This document shows positions 32,685-41,320 of a DNA stretch of 53,781 nt, in pieces. Under the pieces are notes generated by a model. That model was not told the origin of the DNA. It worked only from the letters and a program-made list of their open reading frames with translations, and did not search any database. This DNA is from an uncultured Myxococcales bacterium. Its GTDB lineage: Bacteria > Myxococcota_A > Polyangia > Polyangiales > Polyangiaceae. The stretch covers positions 1-53,781 of the forward strand of contig CALFNG010000160.1 of NCBI GenBank assembly GCA_937902985.1, written 5' to 3'. How positions within the stretch are numbered: the first letter of the stretch is position 1; each line of letters begins with the position of its first letter. Both the position numbers and the translations under genes were made by a program.

Positions 32685-34259
32685 ATGATGTCGAACATGC
32701 GCGAACTCGTGGCCGAGCTCGAAGCGCGCCGCGCGAAGGTGCGCGAGATGGGCGGACCGGACAAGATCGCCAGGCAGCACGCACGCGGCAAGATGACGGC
32801 TCGCGAGCGCCTCGCCGTGTTCTTCGACGAGGGCGCCTTTGTAGAGATTGGCGCCCACGGCACGCAGATGGGGCTCGCGGCAGGCGCAGACGGGAGCGAC
32901 AAGCCCGCCGCCGACGGCGTGGTGACGGCGTTCGGCAAGGTCGACGGGCGAATGGTCACCTGCGCCGCCTACGACTTCACCGTCAAGGGCGGAAGCATCG
33001 GGTACACCGGCGAAGAGAAGGTCACCCGGCTCCGCTCCATGGCGCTCCGTGGGCGGTGGCCGATCGTGTGGCTCATCGACTCGGGCGGCGCGCGGATCGA
33101 CCCCGGCTCGAGCCACCCCGACATGATCTCGGTGTTCGCGGGGACGGGGCACCTCTTTCGCGAGCAAGTGATCATGAGCGGCGTCGTCCCGCAGGTCGCG
33201 GCCATGGTCGGCCCGGGCGCGGCGGGCACGGCGTACATCCCGGGTCTCGCGGACTACGTGCCCATGGTGAAGGGCATCGGTAGCCTCGCGCTCGGCGGGC
33301 CGGCGCTCGTCAAGGCGGTGACGGGCCAGGAGATCGCCGAGCAAGACCTCGGCGGCTCGACGATTCACAGCGAAGTGAGCGGCGTCGGCGACGGGGAGTT
33401 CGAAGACGACGCGGCGTGCCTCGCTGCCGTGCGCAAATACCTCTCGTACCTGCCGTCGAACTGCGACGAGCCGCCGCCCGACGCAGCTTGCGACGACCCG
33501 ATCGATCGCCGCGACGAGTCGCTGCTCGACGTGCTCCCGGAGTCGACGCGAAAGCCGTACGACATGTACAAACTGCTTCGCGCGGTGGTCGACCGCGGAG
33601 AGCTCTTCGACGTGAAACCGCGGTTCGCGCGGAGCATCATCACCTGTTTCGCGCGCATCGGTGGCAAGAGCGTCGGCATCGTCGCAAACCAGCCGATGCA
33701 CCTCGGCGGCATCCTCGACAACGACTCGGCGGACAAGGCGGCTCGGTTCATCCAGATCTGCGACGCCTTCAACGTCCCGCTGATCTTCTTCCAGGACGTG
33801 CCCGGGTTCATGGTCGGCTCGAAGGTCGAGCACGCGGGGATCATCCGGCACGGCGCCAAGATGCTCCACGTGATGAGCGCCGCGACCGTGCCCAAGCTCA
33901 CCGTCGTGGTTCGCAAGGCCTACGGCGCCGGGTACTACGTCATGTGTGGCCGCGCCTACGAGCCCGACCTCATCGTCACCTGGCCGACCGCCGAGATCAG
34001 CGTCATGGGCGCCGAAGGCATGGTCTCGATCGCGGCGAAGAAGCTCTTTGGCGAAGGAGAGCCGCCGCCCGAGGCCAGGAAGACCGTCATCGAGATGATC
34101 CAGAAGAACATCGACGTGTACAAAGTCGCCGGGTGGGGTCTCGTCGACGATGTCATCGACCCGCGAGACACCCGGCGCGTGCTCGCCTGGGGCCTCGAAC
34201 TAGCCAGACACAAGCGCATCGAGCGCCCCGCCAGGAAGCGCGGCGTGATACCCGTCTGA
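32685..34259 (+). CDS. Acyl-CoA carboxylase, carboxyltransferase (beta) subunit
   Basis: The 524-residue protein has the two crotonase-like halves of a biotin-dependent carboxyltransferase: ARGKMTARERLAVFFDEGAF and IDSGGARIDPGSSHP in the first, IGGKSVGIVANQP and FFQDVPGFMVGSKVEHAGII in the second, which should bind carboxybiotin. The acyl-CoA pocket sequence differs from both the propionyl-CoA and the methylcrotonyl-CoA types I know, so the substrate is unclear. No biotin carboxylase or biotin carrier gene is nearby, so it must borrow one from elsewhere or act as a decarboxylase. It lies 13 bp after the hydratase gene. Confidence 0.94.
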   Translation: MMSNMRELVAELEARRAKVREMGGPDKIARQHARGKMTARERLAVFFDEGAFVEIGAHGTQMGLAAGADGSDKPAADGVVTAFGKVDGRMVTCAAYDFTVKGGSIGYTGEEKVTRLRSMALRGRWPIVWLIDSGGARIDPGSSHPDMISVFAGTGHLFREQVIMSGVVPQVAAMVGPGAAGTAYIPGLADYVPMVKGIGSLALGGPALVKAVTGQEIAEQDLGGSTIHSEVSGVGDGEFEDDAACLAAVRKYLSYLPSNCDEPPPDAACDDPIDRRDESLLDVLPESTRKPYDMYKLLRAVVDRGELFDVKPRFARSIITCFARIGGKSVGIVANQPMHLGGILDNDSADKAARFIQICDAFNVPLIFFQDVPGFMVGSKVEHAGIIRHGAKMLHVMSAATVPKLTVVVRKAYGAGYYVMCGRAYEPDLIVTWPTAEISVMGAEGMVSIAAKKLFGEGEPPPEARKTVIEMIQKNIDVYKVAGWGLVDDVIDPRDTRRVLAWGLELARHKRIERPARKRGVIPV

Positions 34260-34441
34260 AGCGGGAGCACACCGGCGAAATACGGAATAGAGGGTGGTTG
34301 CCCGCAGTGCTGGGGGACCGTCCCCCCCCTTCGCGCGAACGCTGTGGCGTGCATCGGGCCGCCAGCGTGGTTCGAGCGGTCGCTAGAGGGTCGGTTCGCT
34401 GTTTGCTACGTCGAAGCCAAGGAACGAGGAGTCGACTACCG

Positions 34442-35779
34442 ATGTCGCGAAGATGGGGTCGGTTGGAGCCCAGGTTGGGCGATCGTCTCGAGCTCCGGAT
34501 CGTCGACGAGTCTCTCGCGCGCGCGCTCTATCAGGGGATCCCGGCCGCGAGGCTCCTCGCGTGCACCCGCCCTGCCGCCGACGGCGCCGAGGTTGTCGCT
34601 GCCTGGGAAAGCCAGCTTCGCGCGCTGCTCGGGCCTTGCTACGAACGCGTGCGCCGCGCGCTCGCGCGCCACGCCCGCGTCGCGCTCGACGAGCGGACGC
34701 TTCCCGCCAGCGAGGTCACCATGGCCGTGCTCGCCTGGGCCGTCGCCTGCGCGCCCGAGACCGACGCATCGCTCGCCGAGATCGCGCCCGCCGCGGGCGA
34801 GCCGTCGATGTGCGATCCCACGGTTCTCGCGGAATGCGCCGCCTACGACGAGCGGCTCGCCGACCTGCACGCCGATCGGCGCGCGCCTGCCTTCGAGGCC
34901 TGTGTCCGCCTCGCCACGCGGGCCGTGCTCGGGCCGCTGTCGTGGGACCGGGTGCTAGAGATAACCGAGCAGCTCGAGCGCGTCGCGCTCGGCGTCCGGT
35001 TGGTGGGTGAGACGCCGGCGACGATCTTCCCCCGGCGAGTCGACGACGAGATCGCGGCAGGCGACCGTCGCATGACCGCGCTCGACCGGGGGCCACTCGA
35101 CGCCCTGGTGGCGAACGACCCGCGAAAGCTCGCTGCGGCGCTGGGCCGAACCGGCGCGAGTGCAGGAGAGGGCGCGCAGCTCGCTACGTTCCTGGCGGAC
35201 CTCGGCCGGCTCCTGGTCCACGAGGGTACGATGGTCGCCACACTCCTCGCGCCTACCCCACCCGACTCGGAAGACGCGCATGACGCCGACCGGTCGTGGA
35301 TCTCGGCGGAGTGGACGCCGTCGACGGCGGCCCTACTGGCCGACGCGCTCGAGCGGGGCACGACCACCGTCTCGCGCGTGCGAGCCGCGGCGGAGAGGGG
35401 CGGCGAGGCGGCCCTCGACGCGCTCGGAGCCGAGATGCTCGACGTCGCGGGCCACGCGGCCGCCAGCGCGGCGTTCGCGGAGATCCTGTCGCGTAGCAGC
35501 CGCCCGCGAGACGTCTTGCGCCTCGTCACCTACTTCGCCATCGCCCCGGATCCCGTACCCGCGGCTCGCGCCCTCGGTGCGTGCGCCGCCGCCGAGCTGC
35601 CGCGGGTGCTCGGCGCGTGGCTCGACGCCATGCTTCCGCGCGAGGGCGACGACGCGCTCGACTCGAGCGCAGCGCGCGTGACCGCGTGCATCGCGTCCCT
35701 CAAGCCGTACCCGCAGCTTTACCGCGCCGTACACCCCCTCCTCTCGCGCCTCGACCTCGTGCCCATCAGCACCCACTGA
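34442..35779 (+). CDS. Hypothetical all-alpha protein
   Basis: From ATG 34442, with GAGGAG upstream, the product has 445 residues and is almost wholly helical: ARALYQGIPAARLLACTRPA, ATRAVLGPLSWDRVLEITEQ, AALLADALERGTTTVSRVRA. No signal peptide, membrane helix or known motif is visible. The composition is much more protein-like than the overlapping frames. The preceding 180 bp includes a perfect GGGGGAC/GTCCCCC palindrome near 34310-34326. Function unknown. Confidence 0.75.
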   Translation: MSRRWGRLEPRLGDRLELRIVDESLARALYQGIPAARLLACTRPAADGAEVVAAWESQLRALLGPCYERVRRALARHARVALDERTLPASEVTMAVLAWAVACAPETDASLAEIAPAAGEPSMCDPTVLAECAAYDERLADLHADRRAPAFEACVRLATRAVLGPLSWDRVLEITEQLERVALGVRLVGETPATIFPRRVDDEIAAGDRRMTALDRGPLDALVANDPRKLAAALGRTGASAGEGAQLATFLADLGRLLVHEGTMVATLLAPTPPDSEDAHDADRSWISAEWTPSTAALLADALERGTTTVSRVRAAAERGGEAALDALGAEMLDVAGHAAASAAFAEILSRSSRPRDVLRLVTYFAIAPDPVPAARALGACAAAELPRVLGAWLDAMLPREGDDALDSSAARVTACIASLKPYPQLYRAVHPLLSRLDLVPISTH

Positions 35780-35796
35780 GCCCGCAAGAGAAAATC

Positions 35797-35912
35797 AACC
35801 GCAAAGACACGAAGACGCGAAGGGATCAGAGGGTCGGAGACCGCGACCCCCCCGCATAGACCCAGTCGACGAAGGCTTACACCCCGGAACAGATCTTCGC
35901 GTCTTTGCGGTT
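35797..35912. repeat. Intergenic inverted-repeat element, copy A
   Basis: ACCGCAAAGACACGAAGACG at 35798-35817 and the inverted CTTCGCGTCTTTGCGGT at 35895-35911 flank a spacer of about 70 bp. Two further elements with the same arms occur at 42548-42662 and 44399-44552. All lie between genes. Confidence 0.75.
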
Positions 35913-35920
35913 CATCTGCT

Positions 35921-37096
35921 CTACGGAGGCGGAGGTTGGAGACGGGGGCGGACGAGTGGTTCGGGCGCGGAGCCGTGGCGGAGGCGGATCAGGGTGGGCG
36001 CGGCGGCGATCACCTGGCCGTCGAAGGTGCGGAGGCCAATTTCGGCGCCTGAGGCCTTGCGCGTGTCGAGGGAGGCACGTACGACGTAGAAGCCGGCGCG
36101 GTCGAACGCTCGCGTCGGGCAATAGTCCGAGAGCATCACGGTCAACGCCGTCGAGCCGCCGGGCCCGAGCGTAGCGAAGAGGTCCCGGGTGGGCGCCGAC
36201 GCCAGGGTCGACCATCCACAATGGTCCGCGCCGCTGGGGCCCAGCACTTCGAAGGCGATCGTCTCCGGTCGGAATCGGACGATGGCCGCGCGATGCCCCT
36301 TGTTCACGAGCGTGAGGGCGACCGCGATCTCGTTCCGCGACGACGCGTCGACCGAGCGCTGGGCATCGAGCGCCAGGAGCGTCTCGACGTGCGCGACGGG
36401 CCGGCCTTCGGCGAAGTCCTTGGTCGCGGGGATCGGGGTCGGTTCGTCGGGGAGGGCGATCGCCGCGGACGTGATCGATTTGCTCGGAGCGAGCTGCGAT
36501 TCCATCCCCTCGACCGGCGCGACTTCGAGCGGCGGACGGGCCGTTTTACCCGGCCAGCCGAGGCGAGCGACGACGATGGAGCCCGCGGCGAGGGAATCGA
36601 GACGGCGGCTCTCGAGGCAGTAGAGGCGCGGCTCGAAGCGCTCGGCGTACGTTCGCTTGGGCGGCAAGACGATCGGGCGGCCCAGATCGTCTTGAGGGCG
36701 CATCTCGGCGGGGAGCTCGCAGTGCTCGGCCGCGCGGGCACCGCGGGCCGTCACCTCGAGGCTCAAGAGCCGCGCGTCGGCCACGAGGGTGACGGGTACG
36801 TCGCCGTCGTTCGTGACGTGCATCGTCCACGGCCCGCGGGTCGTCGGCGCGTCAATCGTGAGCGACACGCTCGCCGAAGGAGGCGCCGGCGAGAGCTCCG
36901 CCTTCGCGTCACCGGGAGTGGTCTTCGCGGAAGACGGGTGCGCCGCGGCCGGCGACGCGCCCGCGTTCGCCGTGGCGAACGCGGCGAACGCGACGAACGC
37001 GACGAACGCGACGAACGCGACGAACGACGCGAGGCCCCCGCGCATGCGGCGGAAGGTCACCGACGTCGAGGACGCCGAGCGCGTCGAGCCCGTCAT
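35921..37096 (-). CDS. Secreted protein with repeat-coded signal peptide, function unknown
   Basis: From the ATG at 37096 the product has 391 residues; ATG 37045 (MRGGLASF) is a likelier start because it leads straight into the signal peptide. The h-region reads FVAFVAFVAFVAFAAFA and is coded by a 9-bp tandem repeat, followed by NAGASPA. The rest appears to be two beta-sandwich domains (LTIDAPTTRGPWTMHVTNDG early; VALTLVNKGHRAAIVRFRPE later), each starting like an Ig/transglutaminase-like accessory domain. No catalytic motif is seen. The gene is convergent with the hypothetical gene at 34442. Confidence 0.75.
   Translation of the reverse strand: MTGSTRSASSTSVTFRRMRGGLASFVAFVAFVAFVAFAAFATANAGASPAAAHPSSAKTTPGDAKAELSPAPPSASVSLTIDAPTTRGPWTMHVTNDGDVPVTLVADARLLSLEVTARGARAAEHCELPAEMRPQDDLGRPIVLPPKRTYAERFEPRLYCLESRRLDSLAAGSIVVARLGWPGKTARPPLEVAPVEGMESQLAPSKSITSAAIALPDEPTPIPATKDFAEGRPVAHVETLLALDAQRSVDASSRNEIAVALTLVNKGHRAAIVRFRPETIAFEVLGPSGADHCGWSTLASAPTRDLFATLGPGGSTALTVMLSDYCPTRAFDRAGFYVVRASLDTRKASGAEIGLRTFDGQVIAAAPTLIRLRHGSAPEPLVRPRLQPPPP
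36972..37025 (-). repeat. Six 9-bp repeats coding a second signal-peptide core
   Basis: GCGACGAAC (plus-strand sense) is repeated four times exactly, with two variants at the left end, and encodes (FVA)n in the signal peptide. It is similar in design but not in sequence to the repeat at 17910-17963. Confidence 0.95.
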
Positions 37097-37115
37097 AACG
37101 TGTGGGTCGCCCGGA

Positions 37116-38777
37116 TCAGCCGCGAAGGGCTTCGAGGAGCTCGAGATCAGGGATGGCGACCGCGAACCGCGTCTTCACCACGCCGACCTCGAGGTCTTCG
37201 AGGAGCTTGCACAGTGCGATTCCGTCGAAGAGCGCAACGGGGGGAGCGCCCGGAGCTGCGGCCTCTTCCCGGGCCCCCGAGAGGACCTGACCTGCGGTTA
37301 TGAGCCAGCCGACGGTGGCTGGGCCGTAGTGGTGGAGAGCCCCCCGCACGTCGGTCACACGCTCGCGGCCGATCTCGCGGCCGTCTTTCCGGATGACGAT
37401 GGCGGTGGGAATCGCGTCGCCTCCGGTCTTGTGAGTCGCGGCAAAGTGCGCCTCGCCGCCGGGCGAGCCGGAGCGGCGAACCGGCCGCAGGTTCGTCATG
37501 CCCGTGCGTTCGAGCGCCAGCAGGGCCAGCTCGATGAGGGCGTGACCGGGGAGCTCCTGGATGCGTCGAAGGAGCGCGCGCCGTGACGCCTCGCGGTAGC
37601 GATCGAGCGCCGCCACGACGTCGGCTTCGAGCCTGGGGAGCTCGCCGCCGAGGGACCAGTCGGTGAGCGCCACGCGCCCGTTGCTCGCGAACCGAAAGCG
37701 CGCGCGCTGTCCGTTCGCGGAGCGACGCAGGTTGTCGGCGCGGATCGAGGCGCCCGTCTGCGCCACGGCCAGCTGCGGATCACCCTGCAGGCGGCCCCGC
37801 CGGATGAGCGCGTCGGCGACGGCACGAATGGGCGCGGGACCCGCGTTGCGGTCGAACGACGAGAGGACGACGGACACGGCATCGGCGAGCTCGCGCCCGC
37901 TGAGCTCTTCGCCTTCGCCGAGCGGCACGTCGATGCCCGTCGGCTGGCCGCTGGCCATGATCTGCTGGCGGTCGCGGACGACGGGGCGCGCCGCGGCACC
38001 GTTGTTGTCGCGCGCTTCGGCGACGCCGCCGTTGTCGCCATTCTCGAGGGCGCCGACGGGGGCAGCCTGCGGCCCGCTGTCGAGCCGAGGTTGCGATGCG
38101 CGCTCCCCCGCGGGGCGATCGAAGCTCGCGCCCGGAAGGTCGCCCTGGGCGTTGCCGCCGCGACCGCGACGTCGCCGCCGGCGCCGCCTGCGTCCGCCTT
38201 CGCCGGCCGCGCCAGCAGCGCCAGCAGCGCCAGCAGCCCCTGCGGCTCCGCCCTGGTTGAGCGGCGCGAGGATCGGCTGGTCGTCGTCGTCTTCGTCGTC
38301 GAAGAGATCGGCGCCGCTCGCCGCGAGGTCGGCCCGCAGCGCGTCTTCGCCCGAGACGACCGTCTCGGTCTCGCCGTCTTCGTCGTCGCCGTCTTCGTCG
38401 TCGCTTGCGCGCTCTTCACTCGGGCCGCGCAGGGCCGCTTCGATCTCGAGGGCGTTCACCTCGACCCCGCCCGGATCGGCGCCGGTCTCCCCGCTATCGT
38501 CGACGGAGGCTTCGGACGCCGCCGCGGCCGCGCCCTTCTTGCCTTTCTTTTCTTCCCATTCGCGAAGCGCGAAAACGCCGGGCCGAATCTTCGTGATCGG
38601 CACGTCCTTGTCGTTCTTCTTGATGGCCGACGTGAGCCGGTGGCTCATCGTGACTTCTGGTGTCTTACCCACGTGCGAGAGGAGGTTCTTCGCGATCGCG
38701 AGCTCGGTGATCTCTTTGTAGTGCAGAGGCTTGCCCGCATGGCGGAGCACCTCCGCTGCAGCTTCGATGAACGTCAT
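37116..38777 (-). CDS. HARE-HTH domain protein with Mrr-like (degenerate nuclease) C-terminus
   Basis: From ATG 38777 the product has 553 residues. Residues 1-72 form a HARE-HTH winged helix (MTFIEAAAEVLRHAGKPLHY to ITKIRPGVFALREW), the domain shared by the RNA polymerase delta subunit, ASXL and some restriction proteins. A strongly acidic stretch (DDEDGDDEDGETE, DDEDDDD) leads to an Ala/Gly repeat and an Arg/Gly patch (GGRRRRRRRRRGRGG). The C-terminal 150 residues follow the Mrr nuclease plan (LIELALLALERTGM, VTDVRGALHHYGPATVGWLI, PPVALFDGIALCKLL), but the QxK element reads VIRK and the usual GGDGGID site is GGEAHFAAT. It probably binds DNA or RNA polymerase without cutting (inference). Confidence 0.8.
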   Translation of the reverse strand: MTFIEAAAEVLRHAGKPLHYKEITELAIAKNLLSHVGKTPEVTMSHRLTSAIKKNDKDVPITKIRPGVFALREWEEKKGKKGAAAAASEASVDDSGETGADPGGVEVNALEIEAALRGPSEERASDDEDGDDEDGETETVVSGEDALRADLAASGADLFDDEDDDDQPILAPLNQGGAAGAAGAAGAAGAAGEGGRRRRRRRRRGRGGNAQGDLPGASFDRPAGERASQPRLDSGPQAAPVGALENGDNGGVAEARDNNGAAARPVVRDRQQIMASGQPTGIDVPLGEGEELSGRELADAVSVVLSSFDRNAGPAPIRAVADALIRRGRLQGDPQLAVAQTGASIRADNLRRSANGQRARFRFASNGRVALTDWSLGGELPRLEADVVAALDRYREASRRALLRRIQELPGHALIELALLALERTGMTNLRPVRRSGSPGGEAHFAATHKTGGDAIPTAIVIRKDGREIGRERVTDVRGALHHYGPATVGWLITAGQVLSGAREEAAAPGAPPVALFDGIALCKLLEDLEVGVVKTRFAVAIPDLELLEALRG

Positions 38778-38951
38778 GTTCTCTTTCGTCTGTCCCTTCG
38801 CCGGGGACCTTTTTTGCGGCGCGCCTCGCACCTCCAAGGGGGGACCCGAATGGCCGCCCGGGGCGCTCGATCGATCAACCCTCAGTGTCCGCCGTCTGCG
38901 CGGGCCCCGCCCGACCTAAGGGCAGACCTACACGAAACGCGTTCTTTAAGG

Positions 38952-38980
38952 CTCTTACCGCGCTTCACGGACCGCGTCAA
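38952..38980 (-). promoter_or_regulatory. Sigma-70-type promoter for the HARE-HTH gene
   Basis: On the minus strand TTGACG (38980-38975), a 17-bp spacer and TAAGAG (38957-38952) make a reasonable promoter about 175 bp upstream of the ATG at 38777. The -10 matches the consensus poorly. Confidence 0.35.
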
Positions 38981-39015
38981 ACGGCGGTCTTGTGTGGCCG
39001 GCGTGACAGTCGGGG

Positions 39016-40134
39016 CTACTGGGCGGGCGCAGCAGACGCTGCCGGAGGCGCCGGCACCGCTGGCGTGGGCTGTGCGGCGGGCGCGTCCGTTGACCCGCTC
39101 GCAGGGACCGGCTCGGTCTTGCTGCGCTCGAGCAACCTCTCGAGGAGCTTCTGGCGCGCCGCTTCTTCGGCTGGGCTCGTTCGCTCCATCTTGCTGACGT
39201 CGAAGGTCAGAAGGGGCAGGGCGCCCGCGCTGTACTGAGGGAGCTTGCCGTCCCAGTGGTCGATTGCCCGATACTGCAGCACAGTCGGCGTCGTCGACAG
39301 CCGGATGATTTCGTTCGCTTGCGCCTCGGAACGCGCGCGAATGAGGAGCGCGTCGCCGTCGCCCTCGGCCTTCTGGCGGGCGGCTTCGGCCTGCCCGTGC
39401 GCCTGCGTGATTGCCTGGGTCGCCTCGGCCTCGACCTGCGCCACGCGGTTCCGGCTCTGGATGGCGTTCTGCGTCGCCTCCATCGCCCGGTTGATGGCGT
39501 CCATCACGTTCGGCGGGAGGCGGAGGGCGCCGTTGATGGTGAGCTGATCGATCACGATGCCGTCTTTGCCGAAGACGTCACGGCACTTCTGCGCCACGTC
39601 GGACAGCATCTTGCTCTTGCCGACGCCGTAGATCTCCTGGACGGGCAGCTTCGACGCGACGTCGTTGATGGCCTCGCGGACCGTATTCCGCATGTACCCG
39701 TCGGAGAGGATCGAGAGATCGTTCAAGCGAAAGCGCCCGTAGAGCCTGGGCGCCAGTGTCGGCTCGATGTGAAACGAGAGGCCAATGTCGGCGCTGATGT
39801 TCACCCCCTCGCCGGAGCTGAACGTGATCGACTCGTCGACCGCGCGGCCTTCGTTGACCGATTGTGTCCACACGACGTTCTGGACGCTGGTGGGGAAGAG
39901 AACGATCTGCTCGGTGAGGGGGTTGTAGAACACCCAGCCGGTGACGACCGGCATGTCCTGGATGCCGCGATCGCTGCCGGCAAGCTTCACGCGGATGCCG
40001 ACGTGCCCCGCGTCGACCCGCGTGGTCGCCTGGCATCCGATCACCATCACCAGCGCGGCGAGCGCGACGAAGGCGGCGAGGCGTTTGGCGGAGCGGCCCG
40101 CGCTGGCAGCGTCTATCGAGACCAATCGGGCCAT
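39016..40134 (-). CDS. SPFH/prohibitin-family lipoprotein
   Basis: From ATG 40134 the 372-residue protein has a short basic start, a hydrophobic segment and the lipobox VMVIGCQA, so it should be lipid-anchored outside the inner membrane. An SPFH (band 7) domain follows (VDAGHVGIRVKLAGSDRG, GEGVNISADIGLSFHIEP), then a long Ala/Glu coiled-coil (EAEATQAITQAHGQAEAARQ) and a Pro/Ala-rich tail. SPFH proteins form membrane-bound rings around proteases or organise membrane domains. A CPBP membrane protease starts divergently 53 bp away, which may be a functional pairing. An in-frame extension beyond 40134 is not supported. Confidence 0.92.
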   Translation of the reverse strand: MARLVSIDAASAGRSAKRLAAFVALAALVMVIGCQATTRVDAGHVGIRVKLAGSDRGIQDMPVVTGWVFYNPLTEQIVLFPTSVQNVVWTQSVNEGRAVDESITFSSGEGVNISADIGLSFHIEPTLAPRLYGRFRLNDLSILSDGYMRNTVREAINDVASKLPVQEIYGVGKSKMLSDVAQKCRDVFGKDGIVIDQLTINGALRLPPNVMDAINRAMEATQNAIQSRNRVAQVEAEATQAITQAHGQAEAARQKAEGDGDALLIRARSEAQANEIIRLSTTPTVLQYRAIDHWDGKLPQYSAGALPLLTFDVSKMERTSPAEEAARQKLLERLLERSKTEPVPASGSTDAPAAQPTPAVPAPPAASAAPAQ

Positions 40135-40187
40135 GAAGGCGGAGCGTATCCGATCGGGCCGAGATACGCTCGCCGCCGGTCCCATCG

Positions 40188-40889
40188 ATGCCTTCCGCCA
40201 TCCGTCCCTTCGCAGTCGCCTTCCTCGCGACCGCCCTAGTCGTCTCGGGCACCGCGTCGTACTTCGCCTTCTCGCCGGAGCGCTCCGGCCGGCTTGACTT
40301 CTGGGTGCTCGCCGTCGTTCCAACGGTCATCCTGGCCGTCATCGCGGCCGCCTGGGCTCGCCGTGAAGACCACCTGAGAGAGTGGCTCTCCCCGCGCTGG
40401 GGCGATTTCTCGCGCGGGCTCCTGGGCGCCGTCGGCCTCTTTCTGGCGGCTTGGGGTGTGACTCACTTCGTGGCGCCGGTGGGCTCACCGAGGGAGATCT
40501 GGCTCGTCTCGCTCTATGGTCAGATCGGCGACCCGCGCGGGCTGCAGGCGCACGCGCCCGCCGTAGTTGCGGTGGTCGTGGCGGCGGCGGTCGGCGAAGA
40601 GATCGTGTGGCGGGGCGCCGTGACGCAGCTCCTCGCCGAGAGCGTCGGTTCGCGCGTCGCGTGGCTCTGGGCGGCGGGTCTCTACACGCTCGCGCTCGCG
40701 CCAACGGCCTGGTCGCTCGGTTCGGCGAGCGGTCTCAATCCGATGCTCGTGGTTGCCGCTGCCGGCGGGGGGCTCGTCTGGGGTGGCATGGCCCGCGTCT
40801 TCGGAGGCCTCGTTCCCAGCATCCTCGCCCACGCCCTCTTCGACTGGGCGGCTCTCATGATGTTCCCCCTCTGGGGCCCCCCCCGGTAG
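40188..40889 (+). CDS. CPBP family intramembrane metalloprotease
   Basis: The 233-residue, six- to eight-helix membrane protein shows the CPBP (Abi, Rce1-like) motifs: E137/E138 and R142 in GEEIVWRGAV and a late H215 with D219 in HALFDW. The middle motif is weaker (LALAPTAWSLGS). Family members cleave within membranes, and many sit in peptide-tailoring or immunity contexts. No bacteriocin or prenylation gene is near. It is divergent from the SPFH lipoprotein. Its stop codon TAG is the first triplet of a 68-bp hairpin. Confidence 0.9.
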   Translation: MPSAIRPFAVAFLATALVVSGTASYFAFSPERSGRLDFWVLAVVPTVILAVIAAAWARREDHLREWLSPRWGDFSRGLLGAVGLFLAAWGVTHFVAPVGSPREIWLVSLYGQIGDPRGLQAHAPAVVAVVVAAAVGEEIVWRGAVTQLLAESVGSRVAWLWAAGLYTLALAPTAWSLGSASGLNPMLVVAAAGGGLVWGGMARVFGGLVPSILAHALFDWAALMMFPLWGPPR

Positions 40890-40954
40890 CGCGCTGTTCC
40901 TCTAAGGCGATCGGGCCGAGCTGGCCCCGCTCACCTTAGAGGAACAGCGCGCTA
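40887..40954. repeat. Perfect 21-bp inverted repeat hairpin (REP-like)
   Basis: The arms 40887-40907 and 40934-40954 are exact reverse complements (TAGCGCGCTGTTCCTCTAAGG). The 26-nt interior can form a second short stem (GGGCC/GGCCC). There is no T-run, so a simple rho-independent terminator is unlikely, although it may end or stabilise the CPBP transcript. The right arm plus part of the loop recurs at 22199-22217. Confidence 0.95.
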
Positions 40955-40963
40955 CGCCGCGCC

Positions 40964-41028
40964 CGCAACAACGACAAAACGAGAGACAGCACGAGTTGCA
41001 CGGCGCTCGCAACAACGACAAAACGAGA
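40964..41028. repeat. 21-bp direct repeat pair
   Basis: The same 21-mer beginning CGCAACAACGACAAAACG occurs at 40964-40984 and again at 41008-41028, a period of 44 bp. The two copies lie just right of the long hairpin in the 726-bp gap 40890-41615. Confidence 0.9.
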
Positions 41029-41320
41029 CGTGCGAGAGCGCCGAACGGTTCGTTCATGCGGCAGCGCGTTCCTCGAGGCGCTGGATCGTCTCGAGGTCGA
41101 GGACAGCCGCGTGCCGTCGCACATCGAACAGGTTCTTGCGCGAGGCGCGATATCGGGCGCGTGGGCCTTGTTTCCGCGCGCGCGACGTCCCGTCCTCAGC
41201 GCGTCCGAAGGACGCGACTCCTGGCGAAGCCGAACGGTCCAGCTCGCACAAGGGAGAGGTCCGTCGCCGAGGAAGGCCGATCCGCTCGCCCCAATGAGCC
41301 AATCGTCGGCGGCGTAGCTC

